Shown one piece after another: positions 15,157 to 23,128 of a DNA stretch of 23,128 nt (positions are counted from its first letter, which is position 1; each line of letters opens with the position of its first letter). The DNA comes from an uncultured Succinatimonas sp. GTDB taxonomy: Bacteria; Pseudomonadota; Gammaproteobacteria; Enterobacterales; Succinivibrionaceae. Under the pieces are notes generated by a model that worked only from the letters and a program-made list of their open reading frames with translations, ran no database searches and was not told the DNA's origin. The stretch covers positions 1 through 23,128 of the forward strand of contig CALFLJ010000004.1 of the NCBI GenBank assembly GCA_937880335.1. The letters are read 5' to 3'. The position numbers and the translations under genes are program-made.

Positions 15157-18100
15157 TTATTGTTTACCTTTTGATGCAAGTACAGCATCAATTTTTTCTT
15201 GTGCTTCCTTTGCAATCTTTGCTTTTTCTTCAGGAGAAATATACTTAGTGAAGTATCTCATTATAAGAACAAAGAACACAGGAACAAAGAATATAGCAAG
15301 AACTGTAGCTGTAATCATGCCTCCGATAACGCAAATTCCAATTTCATTACGTCCCGCAGCACCAGCACCAGAGCTTAAGGCAAGAGGTAATACGCCTAGA
15401 ATGAATGCCATTGAAGTCATCAAAATAGGGCGGAAGCGCTGACGTGAAGCTTGTACAACAGCATCTGTTAACCTAGTTCCTCTGTCATAAAGATCCTTTG
15501 CAAATTCTACAATCAAAATTGCATTTTTAGCTGACAAGCCTACCGTAGTTAGTAAGCCCACCTGGAAATAAACGTCATTTGCTAAGGTTGTTCTTACTGG
15601 TATATATTGAGTTAGTAATGCAGCGCCTACAGCACCAATAATTCCTAAAGGCACAACTAGCATAACAGCAAAAGGTACAGACCAACTTTCGTATAATGCG
15701 GCAAGAGATAGGAACACAATAAGCAATGATACAGCGTAAAGCATAGGAGCCTGCTCACCTGCTTGAATTTCCTGATACGAAGCTCCGTTCCATGAAATTC
15801 CATAGCCTAAAGGTAAGACTTTATCAGCAATACGCTGCATTTCAGCCATAGCTTCACCTGATGATATTCCAGGAGCAGCTGCGCCTTGAATATTAACTGC
15901 AGACACACCGTTAAAGCGTTGTAAGCTCGGTGCTCCGTAAGTCCATTCAGTGCTTGCAAAAGCGCTAAATGGAACCATTTCGCCACGGTTATTTTTTACA
16001 TACCATTTGTTTAGGTCATCTACATTCATACGTGAATCAGCTTCTGCCTGTACAAAAACTTTCTTAACACGTGAGCGATCCATAAAGTTATCTACATAAG
16101 CAGAACCCCATGCCATGGACAGGGTTGTGTTTATGTCTGATACCGATAGACCTAAAGACATAGCCTTTTCATAATCAAGGTTGAGCTTAAGTTGTGGACT
16201 ATCGTCTTGTCCGTTAACACGAACCTGAGTCAAAATTGGGGATTGCTGTGCAGCATATATATAGTCGTTGCGAACTTTTACTAAAGCATCATGTCCATGA
16301 CCGGCATTATCTTGTAAGTAGAGATCAAAACCTGAAGCTACACCTAATTCTGGAATTGCAGGAATGTTAAAAGCATAAGCTAATCCTTCACGGATTCCTA
16401 AAAGAGGCATAATGGCACGACTTGCAATTTTATCAACATGTTGATCAGGGCTTTGTCTTAAAGACCAATCTTTCATTTTGATAAACCCCATACCCATGTT
16501 TTGTCCCTGACCGGCAAAGGAGAATCCTGATACAGTTAGGATCGATTCAACATTCTCTTTCTCAGCAGAGAAGAAATAATCTTTTATTTTGTCTAGAACG
16601 ATATTTGTTTTCTCTGTTGTTGAGCCTGCTGGGAGATTTGCCATTGTCATGAGAACACCTTGATCTTCTGTAGGCAAGAAGGACGAAGGTATGCGGGTAA
16701 AGCAATATCCTAATGCAAGACAAATCATTACATAGTAAACAAGGTGACGTTTAATCTTCTTTACTATGATGCGTACGTGATTTTGATATGCAAGTGATGT
16801 CTTATCAAAGAAAACATTCCAGAGTGTTAGGACTTTTCTTACAGGAGACCAAATGGTATCAAAAGATTGCGCAATAATGTTTTTCCGTTGGTTTTTTTCC
16901 TTTTCTTTTTGAGATCCGCTTTTTAGCATTGATGCGCAAAGGGCTGGAGTCAAAATAATAGCAATAATAACCGACAGAACCATTGCGGATACAATTGTAA
17001 TTGAGAACTGGCGATAAATGACGCCTGTAGAACCGCCAAAGAAAGCCATTGGAATAAATACAGCTGAAAGAACTAAAGCAATACCAATTAAAGCTCCGGT
17101 AATTTCATCCATAGATATAATGGTTGCTTGTTTTGGAGTAAGTTCTGGGTGTTCATGTAAAATACGTTCAACATTTTCAACCACAACAATAGCATCGTCT
17201 ACTAACAAACCGATTGCCAAAACAAGACCAAACATGGTTAATGTATTTATAGAGAAACCTAAAACTGACATAATAGCAAAGGTTCCTAATAATACGACAG
17301 GTACTGTAATTGAAGGAATTAACGTTGCTCTGAAATTCTGCATAAATAGATACATGATGAGAATAACAAGAATAATAGCTTCAATTAGAGTTTGAAAAAC
17401 CTCGTTAATAGAAACTTGAATAAATTCTGTAGTATCGTATGGATATGCTAATTCTGTCCATTCAGGGAAATAAGGTTCAAGTTCATTAATTAATTTTTTT
17501 ACCTTAATTGCAGTGTCAAGAGCATTTGCACCAGAAGAAAGTCTAATAGCAATACCTGATGAAGGTCGTCCATTGTAACGTCCGCTGAAGTTATAAGTTT
17601 CAGCACCTAATTCAACTCTAGCTACATCTTTTAGTCGAACTTTTGTGCCATCAGCATTCACACGCAAGAGAATATTTTCAAATTCACTTACAGTTTCAAG
17701 TCTTTTTTGACCTGTAATTGTATAGGAATACATTTGTCCAGGAAGAGCAGGGGTTCCTCCTAATGAACCATAGGTTATTTGTGCATTTTGGGCTTTAATT
17801 GCAGCTGCAATTTCCGAAGCACTAACTTGAAGGTTGTTAAGTTTTTCTGGATCTACCCAAATGCGCATGGCATATTCAGATCCGAATACGGTCAAAGAAC
17901 CAACTCCGTCAACACGGGCTAAAGGCTCTTTAACTGTACTTTCAAGAAAGTCTGAAATATCTGCTACAGTGTGTTCATTATCTTTTGAAACCAAAGATAC
18001 TACCATAAGGAATGCGTCTGTTGATTTAGATACATCGACACCGTTTTCTTGTACAGAGGTTGGTAACTGAGACTGAGTTTGTTGCATTTTATTTTGAACT

Positions 18101-18417
18101 TGAACTTGAGCAATATCAGCATTAGTTCCAGGTTCAAAAGTAATGGTAATATCAGAGTTACCATATGAGTCTGAGCTTGCAGACATATACATATAGCCGT
18201 CAAGTCCGGTCATATTTTGTTCAATAATCTGGGTTACTGAGCGCTCAACTGTAGATGCGTCAGCACCAGGATAAGATGATCGAATTGAAACAGCTGGAGG
18301 TGCAATGGTCGGATACTGGGAAATAGGAAGAGTCCAAACGGACAATAATCCGGCAAGCATGATTACAATAGCGATCACCCATGCAAAAATAGGGCGATCA
18401 ATAAAAAAACGAGCCAT
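15157..18417 (-). CDS. acrB: RND multidrug efflux transporter, AcrB/MexB type (HAE1)
   Basis: Inner-membrane, proton-driven trimeric pump of a tripartite drug efflux system. At 1086 residues it is similar to E. coli AcrB (1049) from the N-terminal MARFFIDRPIFAWVI onward. The proton-relay aspartates fall at D407 and D408 within GLLVDDAIVVVENV, the same numbers as in AcrB, and the helix-10 lysine is in GLSAKNAILIVEFAKD. The pocket and switch-loop region GFSFAGQGQNMG corresponds to the AcrB segment around residues 615-622. Extra length lies mostly in the central cytoplasmic linker (KEKEKNQRK) and the C-terminal tail. It starts 20 nt after acrA, with GGAG upstream, in one operon. The TolC-like outer-membrane channel must be encoded elsewhere. 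Confidence 0.96.
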   Translation of the reverse strand: MARFFIDRPIFAWVIAIVIMLAGLLSVWTLPISQYPTIAPPAVSIRSSYPGADASTVERSVTQIIEQNMTGLDGYMYMSASSDSYGNSDITITFEPGTNADIAQVQVQNKMQQTQSQLPTSVQENGVDVSKSTDAFLMVVSLVSKDNEHTVADISDFLESTVKEPLARVDGVGSLTVFGSEYAMRIWVDPEKLNNLQVSASEIAAAIKAQNAQITYGSLGGTPALPGQMYSYTITGQKRLETVSEFENILLRVNADGTKVRLKDVARVELGAETYNFSGRYNGRPSSGIAIRLSSGANALDTAIKVKKLINELEPYFPEWTELAYPYDTTEFIQVSINEVFQTLIEAIILVILIMYLFMQNFRATLIPSITVPVVLLGTFAIMSVLGFSINTLTMFGLVLAIGLLVDDAIVVVENVERILHEHPELTPKQATIISMDEITGALIGIALVLSAVFIPMAFFGGSTGVIYRQFSITIVSAMVLSVIIAIILTPALCASMLKSGSQKEKEKNQRKNIIAQSFDTIWSPVRKVLTLWNVFFDKTSLAYQNHVRIIVKKIKRHLVYYVMICLALGYCFTRIPSSFLPTEDQGVLMTMANLPAGSTTEKTNIVLDKIKDYFFSAEKENVESILTVSGFSFAGQGQNMGMGFIKMKDWSLRQSPDQHVDKIASRAIMPLLGIREGLAYAFNIPAIPELGVASGFDLYLQDNAGHGHDALVKVRNDYIYAAQQSPILTQVRVNGQDDSPQLKLNLDYEKAMSLGLSVSDINTTLSMAWGSAYVDNFMDRSRVKKVFVQAEADSRMNVDDLNKWYVKNNRGEMVPFSAFASTEWTYGAPSLQRFNGVSAVNIQGAAAPGISSGEAMAEMQRIADKVLPLGYGISWNGASYQEIQAGEQAPMLYAVSLLIVFLSLAALYESWSVPFAVMLVVPLGIIGAVGAALLTQYIPVRTTLANDVYFQVGLLTTVGLSAKNAILIVEFAKDLYDRGTRLTDAVVQASRQRFRPILMTSMAFILGVLPLALSSGAGAAGRNEIGICVIGGMITATVLAIFFVPVFFVLIMRYFTKYISPEEKAKIAKEAQEKIDAVLASKGKQ

Positions 18418-18437
18418 TTAGTTAACTCTCCGTTAAA

Positions 18438-19610
18438 TTACTTTGCGTTCGGATCTGTTGATTTTGATTGTCCATTTTGCTCATTTGAATTAACTATTTG
18501 AACAGGAGCTCCAGGACGAATTTTTTGGAAGTTAGATGTGATTACCTTGTCTCCAGGTTCAACACCTTCATTTATTACAAAGTAGTTTTCGTATTGGGGA
18601 CCAACCTTTACGTTAACACGTTGCACAGTGTTATTTTCATCAACCTTGTAAACGTATGTAACACCACTAGCTTCACGCTGAACTCCTGAAGCTAAAACAA
18701 TTGTTGCGTCAGGGGTTACGCCTTCATTTATATCACCGCGTAAGAACATACCTGGTAGTAATATATGATCTGGGTTTGGAACTAATGCTCTTACATTAAC
18801 CATTCCGGTAGATTCATCAACAGAGACTTCGGCAAATTCTAGTGTTCCTTGAAGAGGATATTTAGTTCCATTTGTGAAATAAATATCAACAGTGGTTTTT
18901 CCATTTTTAGTTTGTAAAACGCCTTCACTCATTTTTTGGCGTAACTGTAAATGTTCTTCCACTGTTTGTCCTAGGTCAACATAAATAGGATCTAATTGTT
19001 GAATTGTTGTTAAAGGTGAAGCTTGACCTGCAGAAACTAAAGCCCCCTCAGTGACATTAGAGCGACTTATAGTTCCTGAAATAGGAGCGTATACTTTTGT
19101 ATAGTTAAGATTAATATTAGCAGTACGCAAGGCTGCTTGGGCCGATTCAACTGCGGCTTTTGCGGTTAAATATGCGGCTTGAGCGTCATCATAATCCTGT
19201 TTACTAACTGCTTTTTTCTCTAAAAGACTACGGTATCGTTCTGCTTTTAGTTTTGTTGAGTGTTCAGTTGCACGGGCTGAGCTTAAGTTTGCTTGAGCTG
19301 ATGCAACGTTTGCTTCATAAACGGAAGGATCTATCTGGTATAGTTGATCATCTTTGTTAACTGTGGAACCTTCTTTGAAAAGACGCTTTTGAAGAATACC
19401 TCCAACTTGAGGTCTAACCTCAGCTTTTCGTGTTGAGTTTGCTCGTCCTGTTAGATGTGAAACAACAGGTACATCCATAGAAGTTGCTTCAAAAACGTCA
19501 ACAGGCATTGACATCTGTTGCTGTGTTTGTTGCTGTTTATCGCAAGCTGTTAATGAGATAGCCATTGCTATTGCGCAAGGAATCATTATTTTTTTATTGA
19601 GTAAAGACAT
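18438..19610 (-). CDS. acrA: Efflux periplasmic adaptor lipoprotein, AcrA/MexA type
   Basis: Membrane-fusion protein joining AcrB to an outer-membrane channel. A lipoprotein signal ends in the lipobox LTAC, with C23 the lipidated residue and Asp24 after it, the inner-membrane retention signal in enterobacteria. Family motifs follow in order: AEVRPQVGGILQKRLFKEGS, LYQIDPS, a coiled-coil hairpin (about 95-165), LNYTKVYAPISGTISRSNVTEGALV, TIQQLDPIYVD and PNPDHILLPGMFLRG. The 390 residues match the usual length of about 390-400. The C-terminal tail is polar and low in complexity. AAGGA lies six nucleotides before the ATG. First gene of the leftward operon, facing the repressor gene across the operator. 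Confidence 0.96.
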   Translation of the reverse strand: MSLLNKKIMIPCAIAMAISLTACDKQQQTQQQMSMPVDVFEATSMDVPVVSHLTGRANSTRKAEVRPQVGGILQKRLFKEGSTVNKDDQLYQIDPSVYEANVASAQANLSSARATEHSTKLKAERYRSLLEKKAVSKQDYDDAQAAYLTAKAAVESAQAALRTANINLNYTKVYAPISGTISRSNVTEGALVSAGQASPLTTIQQLDPIYVDLGQTVEEHLQLRQKMSEGVLQTKNGKTTVDIYFTNGTKYPLQGTLEFAEVSVDESTGMVNVRALVPNPDHILLPGMFLRGDINEGVTPDATIVLASGVQREASGVTYVYKVDENNTVQRVNVKVGPQYENYFVINEGVEPGDKVITSNFQKIRPGAPVQIVNSNEQNGQSKSTDPNAK

Positions 19611-19777
19611 AGTAAGTCCTTGTTTTCTGAAGGAATTGAGTTTTCCCCATTAGGGCTGATAACGTTTTTTTAGTTTCGTGCTCTATTCAAGCTAATTGAA
19701 TAACAGTTTAAAAAAAATATAAGTAACGTAATTATATCCAAGTGTTTTTTTCATATATTAGACAGAAAACCTATAGT

Positions 19778-19807
19778 TGTACAGTAATGCATGTATATTT
19801 TTATATT
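19778..19807 (+). promoter_or_regulatory. Possible promoter of the repressor gene
   Basis: TTGTAC (19778-19783) and TATATT (19802-19807), 18 bp apart, lie inside the palindromic operator, which would allow autoregulation. The A/T background makes this tentative. Confidence 0.3.
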
Positions 19808-19823
19808 TACATGCATTGCTGTA
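19780..19823. promoter_or_regulatory. Palindromic operator for the AcrR-type repressor
   Basis: TACAGTAATGCATGTA (19780-19795) and TACATGCATTGCTGTA (19808-19823) form 16-bp arms with one mismatch, separated by 12 bp of A/T. Its place midway between the divergent acrA and acrR-like genes and its length fit a site for TetR-family dimers; the E. coli AcrR operator also carries TACAT-type half sites. Confidence 0.7.
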
Positions 19824-19904
19824 TGTGTGTGATAAACTTCACATCTGTTTATAAAAAAATCGGCATAAAAATTTTAAAGTAGAAATATATTTACGGTATG
19901 AATT

Positions 19905-20546
19905 ATGGCAAAACACACTCATGAAGATGCGCAGCTGACTCGTAAAGCAATTTTAGATTCTGCAATGCGCTTGTTTTCAAGGCGCGGCTTTGAACGTACA
20001 AGTTTATCTGATATAGCTAAATATGCTGGGGTAACTCGTGGAGCAATTTATTGGCATTTTGATGATAAAAAAGACTTATTGTTTGAGTTGTGTAATCAAG
20101 TAGATAAAGACTTATTAAGAGTTGAAGATTTAGCCGGGTTTGCAAGTTCGAATGAAGAGAAGCCTCTAGATAAACTGCGTTCTTGGATGAAAGAACATGC
20201 CAATGAGAAAAGCGTACAGTTTTTTCGTTCAAGCTTTTTTACAATGTTGACCAGTATTATGAGGGGGTCTTTAGATGACGAAGCTTTAATTCAACGATTA
20301 TCTGAATTGGTTGATATGCGTCGTAAAGTTTTTTCTGATGTATTAAAAAATTGTGTGAGGAAAGGTCAACTTCCCACAAATTTAGACATTCAAGCCGCAG
20401 CTGACTCGATAATTTTATTTAATACTGGGTACATCAATTTATTAAGTGTTGATTTTAGCGATATAGTAATTAAAAATTTTCCAACTTATGTTGATGCTTA
20501 TATTAAGTCGCTATCTTTTATAACAATTGATGCAACCCATAGTTAG
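19905..20546 (+). CDS. acrR: TetR/AcrR-family transcriptional repressor
   Basis: Ligand-responsive repressor, expected to control acrAB and itself. The N-terminal helix-turn-helix is very close to AcrR: ILDSAMRLFSRRGFERTSLSDIAKYAGVTRGAIYWHFDDKKDL is the recognisable stretch (residues 16-58, shown in part: AGVTRGAIYWHF at 41-52). The C-terminal ligand domain is variable, as usual. The 213 residues compare with 215 in E. coli AcrR. The ATG is set by similarity to the AcrR start (MAKHTHEDAQ); no strong Shine-Dalgarno precedes it. It is divergent from acrA and converges on yciA with only 13 bp between stops. The symbol rests on position and similarity, not proof of target. Confidence 0.9.
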   Translation: MAKHTHEDAQLTRKAILDSAMRLFSRRGFERTSLSDIAKYAGVTRGAIYWHFDDKKDLLFELCNQVDKDLLRVEDLAGFASSNEEKPLDKLRSWMKEHANEKSVQFFRSSFFTMLTSIMRGSLDDEALIQRLSELVDMRRKVFSDVLKNCVRKGQLPTNLDIQAAADSIILFNTGYINLLSVDFSDIVIKNFPTYVDAYIKSLSFITIDATHS

Positions 20547-20559
20547 CTAAAAAAATTTT

Positions 20560-21042
20560 TTATGAGCATATTGAACCATCAGAATTTAGACCAACCGTGG
20601 ATGCATCAATGCCATATTTTGCAATATATTCAGCGCTTTCTGGAAGCGGTCGAGGCTTTCCAAAGCGATCCACAGCAACATAGGTATAACTGCCTTTAGT
20701 TACTAAAAAGCGCTCTGCTTTTTCATGATTTTCGCACTCAGTAATATTTTTAACCCAGATTTGCAAATCAATTTTTAGAGAAGTATGTCCGACATGACTA
20801 CAAACACCATAACAGCATACAACATCTCCTACACTTACAGGATGTATGAAAGACATGGCGTCAATAGCAACTGTAACAACCCGCCCGTTAGCAATTTCTC
20901 TTGCAAGAATTGCTCCTGCAATATCCATCTGTGACATAATCCAGCCTCCGAAAATATCTCCTGCAGGATTAGTGTCTCTGGGCATTGCTAATGTGCGTAA
21001 CAACAAGTTGCCTATAGGCTTTTTTTCAGAAGTTTTTTTCAT
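20560..21042 (-). CDS. yciA: Acyl-CoA thioesterase YciA
   Basis: Cytoplasmic hotdog-fold thioesterase hydrolysing a broad range of acyl-CoAs to free acids and CoA; in E. coli YciA acts on many chain lengths. The 160 residues share with YciA the stretches LLLRTLAMPRDTNPAGDIFGG (split here: LRTLAMP at 15-21, GDIFGGW at 28-34, with D29 the expected catalytic aspartate), MSQMDIAGAILAREIANGRVVTV, VSVGDVVCCYG and YVAVDRFGKPRPLP. It is longer than E. coli YciA (132) mainly at the C-terminus, which ends in a tail after SAEYIAKYGI with no clear counterpart. AAGAG lies about ten nucleotides before the ATG. It forms a single-gene unit converging with the repressor gene. Confidence 0.93.
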   Translation of the reverse strand: MKKTSEKKPIGNLLLRTLAMPRDTNPAGDIFGGWIMSQMDIAGAILAREIANGRVVTVAIDAMSFIHPVSVGDVVCCYGVCSHVGHTSLKIDLQIWVKNITECENHEKAERFLVTKGSYTYVAVDRFGKPRPLPESAEYIAKYGIDASTVGLNSDGSICS

Positions 21043-21384
21043 TTCATTATTTCTCTTATGGTTGTTTATTTTAACTAAGCAAGTGATTTAAGAGCTCTTT
21101 CAGATTTGAAGGTGCTAAGGCTAATTTATAAATATGGTTTCTGTTATAAATAATAATACTAAAATATTGTAAGATCAGTAGTAAATGTAATAACAGATAT
21201 TTAACAGTTAGAGATTATTATAAAAATAAGTACAAAGTATTTTTATAATTTCAATTTAGTATTAGTGGTAAAGTATGGTAAAAGGCTTATTGCTGTTTAG
21301 TTAAAGGAATTTTAGTTCTTAAGATCGCAGATTTTGTTAAGGGAATTTAGTATTTTTTAATAAGATGATAATAAGGATCGCATT
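21043..21384. other. Divergent promoter region between yciA and the isoprenoid synthase
   Basis: No gene seen. It holds a 12-bp perfect inverted repeat, ATTATAAAAATA (21217-21228) and TATTTTTATAAT (21238-21249), around a 9-nt loop. Each arm contains a TATAAT on opposite strands (21244-21249 on +, 21222-21217 on -), so it could be a back-to-back pair of -10 elements or an operator. No good -35 accompanies either. Confidence 0.45.
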
Positions 21385-22404
21385 GTGAAAATTGACAGAA
21401 CCAATCAGTCTTTACATTTAGTTGGAGTCTCTAGAAGTTTTGCTTTGACTATACCAATGCTTCCTGAGCCCTTACAAGATTTTGTTTCCAACGCTTATCT
21501 TTTATGTCGTGTTGCAGATACAGTTGAGGATGACCCTATTGCTCCTATTAACAAAAAAATCATGTGGCTTAATTCTTTTGCCAATTTTGCTTTGCAAGGT
21601 TTTTTTGATGATTTTGATCTTTTATCCTTGCACCATCAAGCTATAGATCTTGTTCAAGGTGCGGTTGAGCCTGAAAAAAAGTTAGTCTCGGATATAGTTT
21701 CTGTGGTTGAGCGTACTCAAAGTTTTCCCACTGGGATTAAACAGATATTAGGTCGTGGTGTTGGGATTATGTCCAGCGGAATGGCAAAAAGCTTAAGTGG
21801 CTTAAAAATCAGGTCAAGAGATGATGTTGATAGATATTGTTATTTTGTAGCAGGTGTTGTAGGAGAACTTCTCGCTGCCCTATTTTCTGAGCATAATCAT
21901 CAAATTGATCGAGATAGGTTGATGGCCTTATCTGTAAGCTTTGGTGAAGGGTTACAGATTACTAATATTCTTAAAGATAGAAGTGTTGATGCTACAAGAA
22001 ATGTTTCATTCTTGCCAATAGCAACTAATGGTGAGGATATAATAATGGAGTACCTTACATTATGTCAGGGGCACCTTGATGATGCTTTGGATTTTATATG
22101 TGAAATTCCAAGAGAAGAGGTAGGAATAAGACGTTTTTGTTTGGTAAATATTCTTATGGCGTCAGCTACACTAAGAAAACTGCATTCTTTAAAAGATTGT
22201 GATCTTTTGGGCGAGAGTATTAAGATTAAGCGTAAGCAAGTAGTTAACATTTTGTTATTTAGTAAAATCTGCATCAAATATAATTGGTCTAGTCGATTGT
22301 TATTTAAATTTATAAGTAGAGGCTTACCTCGTCATCGACGTTCTGTTTCAGAGCTTTATAAAAAAGTTTCCTTTTGGAATAAAGATGATTTAGCTTTAAT
22401 GTAA
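21385..22404 (+). CDS. Squalene/phytoene synthase family protein
   Basis: All-alpha isoprenoid synthase of the head-to-head type, joining two prenyl diphosphates (farnesyl for squalene or dehydrosqualene, geranylgeranyl for phytoene). Both aspartate-rich magnesium sites are present: DTVED (45-49) within YLLCRVADTVEDD, and D198/D202 in QITNILKDRSVD. The SRSFALTI substrate motif (16-23) and YCYFVAGVVG (151-160) also fit. The 339 residues exceed typical short phytoene synthases (about 290-310), because of a basic C-terminal tail after about residue 290. The start is GTG with AAGGA eight nucleotides upstream. No desaturase, cyclase or hpn genes adjoin, so the product is unknown. The following DsbA-like gene starts 10 nt after the stop, suggesting one operon. 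Confidence 0.85.
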   Translation: MKIDRTNQSLHLVGVSRSFALTIPMLPEPLQDFVSNAYLLCRVADTVEDDPIAPINKKIMWLNSFANFALQGFFDDFDLLSLHHQAIDLVQGAVEPEKKLVSDIVSVVERTQSFPTGIKQILGRGVGIMSSGMAKSLSGLKIRSRDDVDRYCYFVAGVVGELLAALFSEHNHQIDRDRLMALSVSFGEGLQITNILKDRSVDATRNVSFLPIATNGEDIIMEYLTLCQGHLDDALDFICEIPREEVGIRRFCLVNILMASATLRKLHSLKDCDLLGESIKIKRKQVVNILLFSKICIKYNWSSRLLFKFISRGLPRHRRSVSELYKKVSFWNKDDLALM

Positions 22405-22414
22405 GGGAAAATAG

Positions 22415-23056
22415 ATGTTAAAAAAATTTGTCTATTTAGTATTATCTATATTAGTTTCTTTTAATTTCTCTGTTATGGCAGAGGATGTAAACATAAGTGG
22501 TTCTAACAACAGATCTTTTAAAGAAGATATAGACTATATCGTAGTAGCTGAAAATAAGACGACATCTCCAGAATTAAGGGAGTTTTTCTCTTTTTGGTGT
22601 GGTCACTGTTTTGCAATGCAGTCAATTTATCACGACCTTGCAGAACATTTTAAGTCACAAGCTAAATTTTATAGAAACCCTGTTGGTATGCTGGGTGGTG
22701 AGATGGGGGAGGAATCTGTAAAAGCTTTTGCCGTTGCAAGCTTTCTAGGAATAGAAGATCAGTATGTAAACGAATTATTTGTGAGAATTCATGAACGAGG
22801 GGAAATTCCTGAAACTAATGCTGATTTTGTTGAATTATTCCGATTTTTAGGTGTTCCTGAGAATGAATATAAAAAAGATATAGGATCATTCCCTGCAATC
22901 ACATTAGTAGGAAAACTTAATGATTGGACTGTAAAATCTAAGATTGAGGCGGTTCCTGAAATTTTAGTAAATGGAAAGTATTTGGCTAAAATGGATAATA
23001 TTGAAACCTATGAGCAGTTTGAGGATCTTTTGTCTTACTTATTAAGTTTGCCTTAG
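22415..23056 (+). CDS. Exported DsbA-family thiol:disulfide oxidoreductase (CGHC)
   Basis: Periplasmic thioredoxin-fold protein, likely a disulfide donor to exported proteins. A signal peptide of about 22 residues ends in VMA before EDV. The active site is FWCGHCFAM (C62, C65), i.e. CGHC where E. coli DsbA has CPHC. A helical insertion follows, as in DsbA, and the cis-proline loop is EAVPEILVNGKY near the C-terminus. Total length is 213 residues, close to DsbA (208). The Shine-Dalgarno AAGGGA overlaps the stop codon of the isoprenoid synthase gene, so the two are probably cotranscribed. No DsbB-like partner is in the window. The symbol dsbA is plausible but withheld because of the CGHC motif and operon context. 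Confidence 0.9.
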   Translation: MLKKFVYLVLSILVSFNFSVMAEDVNISGSNNRSFKEDIDYIVVAENKTTSPELREFFSFWCGHCFAMQSIYHDLAEHFKSQAKFYRNPVGMLGGEMGEESVKAFAVASFLGIEDQYVNELFVRIHERGEIPETNADFVELFRFLGVPENEYKKDIGSFPAITLVGKLNDWTVKSKIEAVPEILVNGKYLAKMDNIETYEQFEDLLSYLLSLP

Positions 23057-23067
23057 AATTTTATAAA

Positions 23068-23113
23068 TTTATCGAGTGAACGATAAACTGTGTAAACACC
23101 ATTAAGTTCACTC
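23068..23113. repeat. Two mutually exclusive hairpins after the DsbA-like gene
   Basis: TTTATCG (23068-23074) pairs with CGATAAA (23081-23087), and GAGTGAAC (23074-23081) pairs with GTTCACTC (23106-23113). The two stems share bases and cannot form together. There is no T tract, so this is not a standard terminator; the window ends 15 bp later. Confidence 0.45.
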
Positions 23114-23128
23114 TAAATATTTATCTAA

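Noticed and set aside
17018..17395. Long open frame on the + strand opposite acrB
   Set aside because: It is an antisense shadow of a strongly conserved gene, with biased composition and no ribosome site. The same holds for other frames opposite rep, tcdA, the activase, the NSS transporter and the isoprenoid synthase genes.
20547..20559. Terminator between the repressor gene and yciA
   Set aside because: The 13-bp gap is only an A run followed by a T run, with no G/C stem.
1..23128. CRISPR array, prophage module or toxin-antitoxin pair
   Set aside because: No regularly spaced repeats with unique spacers, no structural phage genes and no small paired genes were found.

Overview
The window looks like chromosome from an AT-rich gammaproteobacterium. 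Rep, TcdA, AcrA, AcrB, AcrR, YciA and long-chain flavodoxin all read closely like their Escherichia coli counterparts. A fused CoA-dehydratase-type activase, which is oxygen-sensitive in characterised relatives, suggests an anaerobe, for example a gut Succinivibrionaceae-like lineage. That placement is inference from gene content and base composition, not from a marker tree.

Layout. Positions 1-173 are the 3' end of a group II intron (domains V and VI) on the + strand, ending at the stop codon of rep. Leftward from 4804 runs a compact operon: tcdA, a TOPRIM primase-like gene whose C-terminal helicase-like half has lost its ATP-binding loop, and rep. At 5060-5225 a strong promoter drives tRNA-Arg(CCG) and tRNA-Leu(CAG), followed by a terminator and a short cluster of AATGTACGCA repeats. 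Then come a short Ppx/GppA-type phosphatase (+) and a 1398-residue activase/dehydratase-like protein (-) with a Fur-box-like site in its leader. Next are an NSS-family sodium symporter (-) and flavodoxin (-), whose strong ribosome binding site lies 48 nt from its start behind a predicted hairpin. A 384-residue protein of unknown function (+) follows.

From 15157 to 20546 lies a complete efflux locus: acrA-acrB leftward and a divergent AcrR-type repressor, with a 44-bp palindromic operator between them. No outer-membrane channel gene is present here. The yciA acyl-CoA thioesterase (-) meets the repressor tail to tail. The last unit (+) is a squalene/phytoene synthase-type gene with a GTG start, followed closely by a DsbA-like exported thiol oxidoreductase with a CGHC active site.

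Most of the window is housekeeping or common accessory content. Points worth a second look are the eroded primase-helicase beside rep, the intron at the rep stop codon, the flavodoxin leader, the repeats beside tRNA-Leu, the hairpin-rich gap at 14885-15138, the lone isoprenoid synthase paired with a DsbA-like protein, and the unrecognised 384-residue protein. I saw no CRISPR array, rRNA, prophage structural genes or toxin-antitoxin pair.
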